This document shows, in pieces, positions 26,955-35,565 of a stretch of DNA of 64,000 nucleotides (positions are counted from its first letter, which is position 1; every line of letters starts with the position of its first letter). The notes under the pieces were generated by a model. It was not told the DNA's origin. It did no database searches and saw nothing but the letters and a program-made list of their open reading frames with translations. The position numbers and the translations under genes are program-made. The DNA is taken from positions 67,206 to 131,205 of the forward strand of contig CAKPJC010000001.1 of the NCBI GenBank assembly GCA_934162535.1, given 5' to 3'. Source of the stretch: an uncultured Clostridia bacterium (GTDB lineage: Bacteria > Bacillota > Clostridia > TANB77 > CAG-508).

Positions 26955-28736
26955 ATGAAAGCTATAATTTTTAACTCTGGATTAGGAAGTAGAATGGGAA
27001 AATTGACAAAGAATAAGCCGAAATGTATGGTGGAATTATATAATGGTGAAACAATAATTGAAAGGCAAATTAGAATATTAAGTGAATGTGGCATCAGTGA
27101 TTTTATAATTACAACAGGACCTCATAAGGAGCAAATACTTGAAATAGCTAATAAATATTCTAAATTAAATTTTATTTTTGTAGAAAATCTAGATTATATG
27201 AATACAAATTATATTGTATCAATGAATAATGCTTATGAATTTTTAGACGATGACGTTTTACTTATGCATGGAGATTTAGTTTTTAATAAAAAGTTAATTG
27301 ATAAAATTCTAAATGATAAGAGAGAGTCAATATGTTTATTTAATGAAAAAAAAGCTTTACCAGAAAAAGACTTTAAAGGAAGATTTTTTGATAATGTATT
27401 AAAAGAAGTATCTATATCTATTTTTGATGATGATTGTTATGCTTTTCAACCATTATATAAATTAAGCAAAAATGATATTACTGTTTGGAAAGATAAAGTG
27501 TCAGAGTTTATAAACAATGGTAATACAAAAGTATATGCTGAAAATGCACTTAACGATGTCACAGATAAAATTTCAATTTATGGAATGTCATATAAAGATG
27601 ATTATATAGAAGAAATTGATAATGAAGAAGACTATATTAGAGTTTCCAATGAAATTAGATTTTTTGATAATAGAGAACAAGAAATACATATAACTTCCTC
27701 TTATAATCAATGTTTAAAAAATATATTAGATGCTAATGATGATATATTCATTGTAAGTAGCAAGACTTTTTCAAAAGAGATATTAAACAATTTAAAAAAC
27801 TATAATATAACAATTTTTAGTGATTATTCATCTAATCCTAAATACGAAGATATAAAAAAAGGAATAGAAATTTTTAAGCAAAAGAAATATAAAACAATTA
27901 TATCTATTGGTGGAGGAAGTACCATAGATGTTGCTAAATGTATTAAAATATTTTCTACAATGAAAAATGAATATGATTTTTTAGAAAAGAAATATATTTA
28001 TAATAATATTAAACATATTGCAATACCTACAACTGCAGGAACAGGTAGTGAGTCTACTGGAATTGCAGTGATGTATTACAATGGTGAGAAATTTTCTGTT
28101 GATCATAGTTCAATACTCCCTGATAATGCAATTTTAGACTATACATTATTAAAATCATTACCTGATTATCAAAAAAAATCAACTTTATTAGATGCTTTAT
28201 GCCAAGCAATAGAATCATACTGGTCTAAAGGTGCAACAAAAGAAAGCAAAGTGTATGCCGAAAAGTGTATTTCTTTAATTTTAGAAAATTATGAAAATTA
28301 CTTAAATAATGATGAAAATAGTTATAAAAATATTTTATTAGCTTCTAATTATAGTGGAAAGGCTATAAATATTTCGAGAACAACTGCAGCACATTCAATG
28401 AGTTATAAATTAACAACAATATATGGAATTAGTCACGGACATGCAGTTGCTTTATGTTTAATACCAATTTGGAAATTATTGCTTGAAAAGTCTAAAAAAG
28501 ATATAAAATTAACTGATATATTATTGCAAATAGCTAAATTTTTTGAGACTGATAGTATAAGTGATTCTATAAAGAATTTTGAAAGAATATTAAATGAATT
28601 TAGATTACCGAAAATAAAAATTAATGAAGATGAGTTATCAATATTAGTTAACTCTGTAAATGTTGAACGATTAAAAAATAATCCTATTATTTTTACATTT
28701 AATGAAATAGAAAATTTATATAAAGATATAAATTAA
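26955..28736 (+). CDS. Fusion: phosphonate cytidylyltransferase - iron-type alcohol dehydrogenase
   Basis: 593 residues. Residues about 1-235 are a LicC/PntC-like nucleotidyltransferase (IIFNSGLGSRMGKLTKNKPK, then DDVLLMHGDLVF). Residues about 250-593 are a group III alcohol dehydrogenase with SIGGGSTIDVAK, PTTAGTGSESTGI and metal-ligand His in HSMSYKL and GISHGHAVAL. In phosphonate pathways such dehydrogenases reduce phosphonoacetaldehyde to 2-hydroxyethylphosphonate and the transferase makes the CMP ester. One chain could therefore do both consecutive steps. The join is in frame with no sign of a frameshift. Substrates are inferred from the neighbouring mutase and decarboxylase. Confidence 0.85.
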   Translation: MKAIIFNSGLGSRMGKLTKNKPKCMVELYNGETIIERQIRILSECGISDFIITTGPHKEQILEIANKYSKLNFIFVENLDYMNTNYIVSMNNAYEFLDDDVLLMHGDLVFNKKLIDKILNDKRESICLFNEKKALPEKDFKGRFFDNVLKEVSISIFDDDCYAFQPLYKLSKNDITVWKDKVSEFINNGNTKVYAENALNDVTDKISIYGMSYKDDYIEEIDNEEDYIRVSNEIRFFDNREQEIHITSSYNQCLKNILDANDDIFIVSSKTFSKEILNNLKNYNITIFSDYSSNPKYEDIKKGIEIFKQKKYKTIISIGGGSTIDVAKCIKIFSTMKNEYDFLEKKYIYNNIKHIAIPTTAGTGSESTGIAVMYYNGEKFSVDHSSILPDNAILDYTLLKSLPDYQKKSTLLDALCQAIESYWSKGATKESKVYAEKCISLILENYENYLNNDENSYKNILLASNYSGKAINISRTTAAHSMSYKLTTIYGISHGHAVALCLIPIWKLLLEKSKKDIKLTDILLQIAKFFETDSISDSIKNFERILNEFRLPKIKINEDELSILVNSVNVERLKNNPIIFTFNEIENLYKDIN

Positions 28737-28770
28737 ATTTATACATACAAAACAAACTTTCGCGATTACA

Positions 28771-28799
28771 TTGCAATATGTATAGAATTATAATATAAT
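28771..28799 (+). promoter_or_regulatory. Promoter of dinD
   Basis: TTGCAA at 28771-28776, 17-bp spacer, TATAAT at 28794-28799. I see no clear LexA box. Confidence 0.55.
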
Positions 28800-28830
28800 A
28801 TCAAGTAATAGGAAATGGAGATGATATTAT

Positions 28831-29667
28831 ATGAATCAAATAGAAAAAAATGACAATTATGATAATCAGACTTTTGAAGATATAAAACATATCGATGAAA
28901 ATGGAATTGAATGTTGGTATGCTAGGGAATTACAATTCGTTTTGAATTATAAAGAATGGAGAAAATTTGAAAATGTAATAAATAAAGCAAAAGAATCATG
29001 CAAGAATAGTGGTATTAGTGAATTTGAACATTTTGTCGACGTCGACAAAACGATAAAAATGCCTAAAGGAGCGACAAAAAACATTAAAGACTACAAATTA
29101 ACTCGTTATGCTTGCTACTTAATAGCACAAAATGGTGACACTAGAAAAAAAGTAATTGCTTTGGCACAAACATATTTTGCAATTCAAACTAGGAAGCAAG
29201 AAATTAGTGAAAAAGAATACAGTTCGTTAACAGAAGATGAAAAGAGGCTTTATCAAAGAAATTTAACCAAAAAAGGAAATTATTCACTAAATCAAACAGC
29301 TAAAAATGCAGGAGTCAAAAATTTTGATAGATTTCACAATTATGGTTACAAAGGTTTGTACAACGGAGAAACTGCTGATGACATTGCTAAAAGAAAAGGA
29401 TTAAGATATAGAGAAGATATTTTAGACAATATGGGGAGTGATGAACTTATAGCAAATCTATTTAGAATTTCTCAAACAGAACAAAAACTAAAGAAAGATA
29501 ATATAAAAACAGAAAAAGAAGCTAATGAAACTCATTATAAGATTGGAAAAAATATTAGAGAAGTAATTGAAAAAAATGGTGGAACTATGCCAGAAGAATT
29601 ACCAACACCTAAAAAGAGTCTAAAACAATTAGAGAAAGAAAATAAAAAGTCACTAAAAAAACAATAA
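28831..29667 (+). CDS. dinD: DNA damage-inducible protein D
   Basis: 278-residue DinD, related to phage antirepressor/BRO proteins; the E. coli homologue is SOS-induced and inhibits RecA filaments. WYARELQFVLNYKEWRKFENV and DYKLTRYACYLIAQNGD are hallmark segments, followed by DRFHNYGYKGLYNGET. It has its own promoter and terminator. DinD genes commonly ride on mobile DNA, and here it marks the right side of the island. Confidence 0.9.
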   Translation: MNQIEKNDNYDNQTFEDIKHIDENGIECWYARELQFVLNYKEWRKFENVINKAKESCKNSGISEFEHFVDVDKTIKMPKGATKNIKDYKLTRYACYLIAQNGDTRKKVIALAQTYFAIQTRKQEISEKEYSSLTEDEKRLYQRNLTKKGNYSLNQTAKNAGVKNFDRFHNYGYKGLYNGETADDIAKRKGLRYREDILDNMGSDELIANLFRISQTEQKLKKDNIKTEKEANETHYKIGKNIREVIEKNGGTMPEELPTPKKSLKQLEKENKKSLKKQ

Positions 29668-29679
29668 TAAATATTATGG

Positions 29680-29707
29680 AATTTGCCACCAGTGGCAAAT
29701 TTCTTTT
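29680..29707 (+). terminator. Terminator of dinD
   Basis: AATTTGCCAC pairs with GTGGCAAATT, then TTCTTTT. Confidence 0.75.
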
Positions 29708-30026
29708 AAAAGTCTATTGCAAAATATAAAAAGTTATGTTAAATTTAAAATATAGTGATAGACAAAAAAACACCGACTTGCGTGTATACACATCTTTGAA
29801 ACTATTGCTATAACTAATTTTGAAACGGATAATGAGGTGCTTTTGTGCCTGGCGTTTTTCGAATACGTCCTCCGCTAACGCACCAAAACAAACAAATAAG
29901 AACCTTTATTTCTTTGTTGGAGGTTTTGCTATGTCAGTACCAATTCCAAAGAAAGAAGGAAAAAATAAGTTACTTTATTAGAAGTAGCTTGTTTTTTTGT
30001 AGTAAAATATTAGTAGGGTTTTCTAA
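29708..30026. other. Intergenic debris at the right end of the island
   Basis: No intact gene. It holds a GC-richer patch (29850-29885) unlike its surroundings, a strong binding site (GGAGG at 29919) before an ATG that gives only about 16 codons, and then the DUF6440-like remnant. It looks like the scar of insertions and deletions. Confidence 0.5.
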
Positions 30027-30152
30027 TACCATAAAAAAAGAATTTATGTTGATACTGAAACTAATGTTATGTATTGGTATGACAGTCACGGCTATGGTGG
30101 AGGACTTACATTAATGCTTAATGCTGATGGAACTCCAAAGCTTGCAAACTAA
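30027..30152 (+). pseudogene. DUF6440-like fragment
   Basis: The frame reads RIYVDTETNVMYWYDSHGYGGG then LTLMLNADGTPKLAN, the conserved core of DUF6440-type small proteins (GGLTxLLxxDGxP). No start codon or binding site is in frame upstream, where a stop lies at 30024. Truncated remnant. Confidence 0.6.
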
Positions 30153-30366
30153 GAAAGACACAGAGAGTATTCAATGAAGGTTCTCTATTATTGCAGTAGT
30201 TTTAAATTTTGTAATATTTGATGAAATTACCCTGAACAAACTTTCACAAAGTTTTTTAATGAAATTTCTTGATTTTTCTTATTTTTTATAAAAGAATGTG
30301 ATAGAAATTAATATTTGTATATATAACTCTTCAAATGCATAAAATTAACAGAGGTGTTAAAGAAAA

Positions 30367-31413
30367 ATGAGAATATATACAATAAAAGTAAACAAAAAGG
30401 CAATAATATTAACAACAATAATATTAATAATTATCACATTAATATTAGCAAAAAGAACTAACACAAATATAGAGACAAGTATAAATGAAAAAAGTGAAAA
30501 TGAATATATAAAATGGGTAGATTTCAATGCAACGAACGAAATATTAAGGCAAACAGCGAAAATGGATATAGAATCACATCAAAAAAATGAAGAAATAAAA
30601 TATAATTGGATAGAAATGCTATCATATCTTGCATGTAAGAACGGAAACAACTTTACAAACTCTCAAAAAAAGCAAATAGATGAATTAGTAGAAAAAATAA
30701 AAAAAGGAGAAACAATAGAAGAAATAACAAAAGATATGAAATACTATGAATATTACTATGAAAGTTTTTCAGCTATACTGGGAGGATTTATAGGAAATTA
30801 TGAGATAGAAATTCAAAAAGGCAATGAAAAGAAATATGAGAAAAAATATGGAATAAAAGCATTTTTACCAATAGCCAAAAACTATGGATTTAGTCACTAT
30901 GACGACTTCGGAAATTCAAGAACATATGGATTCAAAAGAGTACACTTAGGAAATGACCTTATGGGCTCTATTGGAACACCAATAATTGCAGTAGAATCAG
31001 GAACAATTGCACATATTGGATGGAATCAATATGGAGGATGGAGAATTGGAATAAGAAGTATGGATTCAAAAAGATACTATTATTATGCACATTTAAGAAA
31101 AGACCATCCATATGCACCAAACTTAGAAGAGGGAAGTGTAGTAAAGGCGGGAGATGTAATAGGATACTTAGGTATGACAGGGTATAGCCCTAAAGAAAAT
31201 GTTAATAATATAAATGTGCCTCACTTACACTTTGGAATGCAATTAATATTTGACGAATCACAATTTGATAGCCCTAAAGAAATATGGATAGATGTATATC
31301 AAATAATAGAATTTTTAAAACAAAACAGATCAGAAGTCATAAAATCAGAAACAATGAAAAACGAATATACAAGAAAATATGACATGATTGAAGAGCAAAT
31401 TTTTGAAGAATAA
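30367..31413 (+). CDS. M23 family (LytM-type) membrane-anchored peptidase
   Basis: 348 residues. An N-terminal hydrophobic anchor (AIILTTIILIIITLILA) leads to an extracytoplasmic domain. The M23 Zn site is visible as HLGNDLMGSIGTPI near residue 198 (His and Asp ligands), YYYAHL, and the final HLHFGMQ near 293. It probably cleaves peptidoglycan cross-bridges or recruits an amidase, possibly at division or sporulation. GAGGTG precedes the ATG. Confidence 0.88.
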   Translation: MRIYTIKVNKKAIILTTIILIIITLILAKRTNTNIETSINEKSENEYIKWVDFNATNEILRQTAKMDIESHQKNEEIKYNWIEMLSYLACKNGNNFTNSQKKQIDELVEKIKKGETIEEITKDMKYYEYYYESFSAILGGFIGNYEIEIQKGNEKKYEKKYGIKAFLPIAKNYGFSHYDDFGNSRTYGFKRVHLGNDLMGSIGTPIIAVESGTIAHIGWNQYGGWRIGIRSMDSKRYYYYAHLRKDHPYAPNLEEGSVVKAGDVIGYLGMTGYSPKENVNNINVPHLHFGMQLIFDESQFDSPKEIWIDVYQIIEFLKQNRSEVIKSETMKNEYTRKYDMIEEQIFEE

Positions 31414-31419
31414 CGGCAC

Positions 31420-31448
31420 TTGACAAGAATTTCCAAATATGCTATAAT
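31420..31448 (+). promoter_or_regulatory. Promoter upstream of RNase J gene
   Basis: TTGACA at 31420-31425, 17-bp spacer, TATAAT at 31443-31448. It would give a leader of about 310 nt that contains the 145-bp structured repeat. Confidence 0.8.
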
Positions 31449-31568
31449 AACAAACAGATTGCCAAGGGCAAAAAAAAGAGATTTTATTTTAGAGTATTAA
31501 AAGAGAGAAAAAAATATAGAATGAGCAAGAAAACATGAATGGACGGTAAAGTCATGTTTTACTATGTG

Positions 31569-31713
31569 TTTTTTATATACTAGGAAAGTAATACTTTCCT
31601 AGTATATAAAAAGCTACAATCGCTAGCTCTTTGAGATTCTCTCCTTTTAGTCGAAAACTCAAATCGGGCGAGAACAAATCAAAGAAAAATTGAAAATTTT
31701 TCTTATTTGTTCT
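31569..31713 (+). repeat. 145-bp dispersed structured element, copy 1
   Basis: Nearly identical to 63708-63852, with one C/T difference near position 84 of the element. It starts with a 15-bp hairpin (TATATACTAGGAAAG and its complement), has a small AGCTA/TAGCT stem, and ends with a long imperfect hairpin whose outer arms are AGAACAAAT and ATTTGTTCT. No open frame. It lies in the leader of the RNase J gene. Confidence 0.9.
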
Positions 31714-31765
31714 GCATATAAAATGAAATTGAAAATAAAAAAAGAAGGGAGAACAACAAAAAAAT

Positions 31766-33613
31766 ATGACGGAAGAGAACAAGAAAAATGAAGAATTAGA
31801 AGAAAAAAGAAGAAAACCAAGAGAAAGAGGAATGCAAACAAGAAGTAGAAATTACAAAAACAAAAAAGAAGAAAAAACAGCAAAAATCGAAGTAGAGGTA
31901 GAAAAAGCAAAAAGACCGAGAAGAAGAAAAACAACAGAAAACAGTATATTCAAAAAGTCAAACCTTAAAATAATTCCATTAGGGGGATTACATGAAATAG
32001 GAAAAAACATAACAGTATTTGAATATGAAGATGAGATGATAATAGTTGACTGTGGTTTATCATTTCCAGAAGATGATATGTTAGGAGTAGACTTAGTAAT
32101 ACCAGATATTACATATGTAATAAAAAATCAGGAGAAACTAAAGGGAATAGTAATAACACATGGACATGAAGACCATATTGGTGGAATACCATATTTCTTA
32201 AAACAATTAAATACACCAATATATGCAACAAGACTTGCTGCAGGGCTAATAAGCAATAAACTAGAAGAACACAAATTATTAAGAAGCACAGAAATGCATA
32301 TAATAAATCAAGGAGATACAATAAAATTAGGAAACAAATTTAGTGTAGAATTTATAAGAAGTTCACACAGCATACCAGACTCTGTAATGTTAGCAATAAC
32401 AACACCAGCAGGAACAGTATTACACACAGGAGACTTCAAAGTAGACTATACACCAATAGATGGACAACTTATGGACTTAAGCAGAATTGCAGAATTAGGA
32501 AAACAAGGAATACTAGCATTAATGTCAGATAGTACAAACTCTGAAAGAAAAGGATTTACAATGTCAGAAAGCACTGTAGGAGATGTGTTAGACAAATTAT
32601 TTGCGAACTGTACAAAAAGGATAGTAGTAGCAACATTTGCATCAAATGTACACAGAATACAACAAATAGTAAATTCAGCAGTGAAATATGGCAGAAAAAT
32701 AGCAGTATGTGGAAGAAGCATGATAAATATGATAACAACTGCATCTGAATTAGGATATATAAAATGTCCAGAAAACCTATTCATAGATATAGACATGATA
32801 GGTAGTTATTCAGACGAGCATTTAGTAATAATAACAACAGGAAGTCAAGGAGAACCAATGTCAGCACTTACAAGAATGGCAGCAGGTGACCATAGAAAAG
32901 TTAAAATAACACCAAATGACTTAATAATAATATCAGCTACACCAATACCAGGAAATGAAAAATATGTATCAAAAGTTATAGACGACTTAATGCAATTAGG
33001 AGCAGAAGTTGTATATAGTGCATTAGCAGATATACATGTATCTGGACATGCTTGCCAAGAAGAACAAAAATTAATATTAGCATTAGCTAAACCTAGATAC
33101 TTTATACCAGTACATGGAGAATATAGACAATTAAGAGCACATAGTGAAACAGCTATGTCAATGGGAATTGATAAAGACAGAATTGTAATGCTTACAAATG
33201 GTAGAGTACTAGAAATAAATGAACAAGAAATGAAATTTACAGGAACAGTACCAAGTGGTAGGGTACTAGTAGATGGTTTAGGCGTAGGAGATGTAGGAAA
33301 TATAGTATTAAGAGATAGACAACATCTTGCACAAGATGGACTAATAGTAATAGTTTTAACAATGGATTCACAAACAGGAGAAGTTGTTGCAGGACCTGAT
33401 GTTATATCAAGAGGTTTTGTGTATGTAAGAGAGTCTGAGAACTTAATGGATGATGTAAAAAGTGTTGTAAGGCATGAAATATCTCTATGTGAAGAAAGAG
33501 GAATTCGTGACTGGGCTACAATAAAATCATCAGTAAAAGAGAACTTAAGAGATTATCTATTTATTAAAACTAAAAGAAACCCAATGATAATCCCAATTAT
33601 CATGGAAGTTTAA
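31766..33613 (+). CDS. rnj: Ribonuclease J
   Basis: 615-residue metallo-beta-lactamase/beta-CASP nuclease with 5'-3' exo- and endonuclease activity in RNA maturation and decay. A Lys/Arg-rich N-terminal extension of about 65 residues precedes KIIPLGGLHEIGKN. The Zn motif HGHEDHIGG is near 131, SHSIPDS near 200 and HTGDFK near 220. HVSGHA and PVHGEYRQL belong to the beta-CASP part. It has a long leader with a hairpin and the 145-bp element, which could permit self-regulation by cleavage. Confidence 0.95.
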   Translation: MTEENKKNEELEEKRRKPRERGMQTRSRNYKNKKEEKTAKIEVEVEKAKRPRRRKTTENSIFKKSNLKIIPLGGLHEIGKNITVFEYEDEMIIVDCGLSFPEDDMLGVDLVIPDITYVIKNQEKLKGIVITHGHEDHIGGIPYFLKQLNTPIYATRLAAGLISNKLEEHKLLRSTEMHIINQGDTIKLGNKFSVEFIRSSHSIPDSVMLAITTPAGTVLHTGDFKVDYTPIDGQLMDLSRIAELGKQGILALMSDSTNSERKGFTMSESTVGDVLDKLFANCTKRIVVATFASNVHRIQQIVNSAVKYGRKIAVCGRSMINMITTASELGYIKCPENLFIDIDMIGSYSDEHLVIITTGSQGEPMSALTRMAAGDHRKVKITPNDLIIISATPIPGNEKYVSKVIDDLMQLGAEVVYSALADIHVSGHACQEEQKLILALAKPRYFIPVHGEYRQLRAHSETAMSMGIDKDRIVMLTNGRVLEINEQEMKFTGTVPSGRVLVDGLGVGDVGNIVLRDRQHLAQDGLIVIVLTMDSQTGEVVAGPDVISRGFVYVRESENLMDDVKSVVRHEISLCEERGIRDWATIKSSVKENLRDYLFIKTKRNPMIIPIIMEV

Positions 33614-33644
33614 TGAAATCCTAAGAAAGGAAAAGTGAGTAAAC

Positions 33645-35300
33645 ATGGAATACAAAGATTTAGCCAACTTAATATTTCCAGAAGTAAAAGAAATATCATA
33701 TTATGAAGAAAAATATCCAGAAAGAAATTTATCAGAAGGTGCAGTTGTAACAAGATTTGCACCAAGTCCAACAGGATTTGTACACATAGGGGGATTATAT
33801 CAAGCATTAGTAGCAAGAACAATAGCAAAAAAAACAGATGGAGTATTTTTCTTAAGGATTGAAGATACAGACCAAAAAAGAGAAGTAGAAAATGGAGTAA
33901 CAGGAATAGTAAACTCATTAAAAGACTTTGATATGGCACAAGATGAGGGAATGATAACAGAAACTGAGGAAATAGGCAATTATGGACCATACAAACAATC
34001 ATTAAGAGGAGAAATATACAAAGCATATGCCAAATATTTAATAGAACAAGGCAAAGCATATCCATGTTTTTGTACACCAGAAGAACTTGATGAAATAAGA
34101 AAAAAACAAGAAGGTGCAAAAATAAGACCAGGTTACTATGGAGTATGGGCAAAATGTAGAAACCTAACAGTAGAAGAATCAATAGAAAAAATAAAAAATG
34201 GAGAGCCATATATAATAAGATTCAAATCACCAGGTAGAGAAGACAGGAAAATAAAGCATAAAGATGTAATAAAAGGAAATGTTGACTTTCCTGAAAACGA
34301 TTTAGACATAGTTATAATAAAAGCAGATGGACTACCAACATATCATTTTGCACATGCAGTTGATGATCATCTAATGCATACAACACATGTAATAAGAAGT
34401 GATGAATGGTTATCATCAGTGCCTCTACACTTACAATTATTCCAAGAATTAGGATTTAAAGCACCAAAATATGCACACATATCACCAATTATGAAAAATG
34501 ATAATGGTGGAAAAAGAAAACTAAGTAAAAGAAAAGACCCAGAAGCGGCAGTTTCTTATTACAAGGAACAAGGAATACCAGTAGAAGCCGTAAAAGAATA
34601 TTTATTAAATATAGCAAACTCTACATTTGAAAATTGGAGAAGGGCAAATCCAGATAAATCAATAGACGAATTTGACTTTCAACTAACAAAAATGAGTGTA
34701 AGTGGAGCATTATTTGATATGGTAAAATTACTAGATATAGGAAAAACAGTAATATCAAAAATGACAGCAGAGGAAGTATATGAAAATTCAATGACTTGGG
34801 CAAAAGAATATGATAAAGAACTAGAAGAAATGTTACAAGACAAAGAATATGCATTAAAAGTATTTGGAATAGAAAGAGGAAACAAAAAACCAAGAAAAGA
34901 TATTGCAAAATGGTCAGATGTAAAAGAAAATATTAATTATATGTACGATAACGACTTTTTCAGTAAAAAGCAAGAATATCAATATCAAGTAATAAATGAA
35001 AAATCAGATATTGAAAAAATATTAAAATTATACATAGAAAAATATTATAATGAAAGCAATGACAAACAAGCATGGTTTGATAATATAAAAGAGCTTGCAG
35101 GAGAGCTAGGATATGCAAAAGAAGTAAAAGAATTTAAGGCAAATCCAGACAAATATAAAGCACATGTAGGAGATGTAAGTACAGTATTAAGAGTAGCATT
35201 AACAACAAGAACCAATACACCAGATATGTACGAAATAATGCAAGTACTTGGAAAAGAAAGAATTACAAAAAGGTTACAAGTAGCAATAGAAAACTTATAA
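33645..35300 (+). CDS. gltX: Glutamyl-tRNA synthetase
   Basis: 551-residue class I synthetase. The HIGH-type motif is APSPTGFVHIGGLYQAL, LRIEDTDQKRE follows, and the KMSKS-type motif is KLSKRKD near residue 290. The C-terminal anticodon-binding region is slightly longer than in the canonical enzyme, of the clostridial long form. AGAAAGG precedes the ATG. Downstream it is coupled to the DUF951 gene, 50 bp on. Confidence 0.95.
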   Translation: MEYKDLANLIFPEVKEISYYEEKYPERNLSEGAVVTRFAPSPTGFVHIGGLYQALVARTIAKKTDGVFFLRIEDTDQKREVENGVTGIVNSLKDFDMAQDEGMITETEEIGNYGPYKQSLRGEIYKAYAKYLIEQGKAYPCFCTPEELDEIRKKQEGAKIRPGYYGVWAKCRNLTVEESIEKIKNGEPYIIRFKSPGREDRKIKHKDVIKGNVDFPENDLDIVIIKADGLPTYHFAHAVDDHLMHTTHVIRSDEWLSSVPLHLQLFQELGFKAPKYAHISPIMKNDNGGKRKLSKRKDPEAAVSYYKEQGIPVEAVKEYLLNIANSTFENWRRANPDKSIDEFDFQLTKMSVSGALFDMVKLLDIGKTVISKMTAEEVYENSMTWAKEYDKELEEMLQDKEYALKVFGIERGNKKPRKDIAKWSDVKENINYMYDNDFFSKKQEYQYQVINEKSDIEKILKLYIEKYYNESNDKQAWFDNIKELAGELGYAKEVKEFKANPDKYKAHVGDVSTVLRVALTTRTNTPDMYEIMQVLGKERITKRLQVAIENL

Positions 35301-35351
35301 TAATAAATTAGAAGTATGAATAAACAACAAAAAGAAAAGGAGGACAGCTAT

Positions 35352-35550
35352 ATGGAGTATAATATAGGAGATATTGTAAAAACCAAGAAAACACATCCTT
35401 GTGGAAGTAATCAATGGGAGATTACGAGAATAGGTGTAGATTTTAAATTGAAATGCCAAGGCTGTCGGACATATTGTTGTAATGGAAAGACCAAAAGCAC
35501 TAAAAACAATAACAAAAATAATAAAGAAAAAAGAAGAAGCAAGTAATTAA
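35352..35550 (+). CDS. DUF951 protein, reading frame broken by +1 shift at a CGG codon
   Basis: Small Cys-containing protein of unknown role, conserved in Firmicutes. ATG 35352 follows AAAGGAGG. The frame reads MEYNIGDIVKTKKTHPCGSN and ends ...LKCQGC before CGG at 35466-35468. In the zero frame it then runs into RTYCCNGKTKSTKNN, unlike the family. Skipping C35466 gives GHIVVMERPKALKTI, matching the DUF951 pattern KCLGCGHxVMLPRxKFEK, and ends at TAA 35548-35550 for 65 residues, the usual size. The shifted frame runs through the terminator hairpin. A +1 shift, or an error in the base, is needed for the conserved product. Confidence 0.85.
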
Positions 35551-35565
35551 TTTGCTTCTTCTTTT
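35531..35565. terminator. Bidirectional terminator between DUF951 and engB
   Basis: AAGAAGAAGCAA pairs with TTGCTTCTTCTT, with T and A runs on either side. It overlaps the ends of both convergent genes. Confidence 0.85.

Noticed and set aside
33610..34209. 199-residue minus-strand ORF opposite gltX
   Set aside because: Leu/Phe-rich shadow of a conserved synthetase gene.
16327..35466. Classical slippery-site frameshifting (prfB-like or homopolymer slip) for the CGG breaks
   Set aside because: No homopolymer, no shared P-site codon and no common downstream stop; P-site tRNAs could not re-pair in the +1 frame in a consistent way.
16327..35466. Ordinary homopolymer sequencing errors at the same sites
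   Set aside because: The extra base is a C next to GG, not within a run, and the same event at four unlinked places is improbable; raw reads are still the decisive test.
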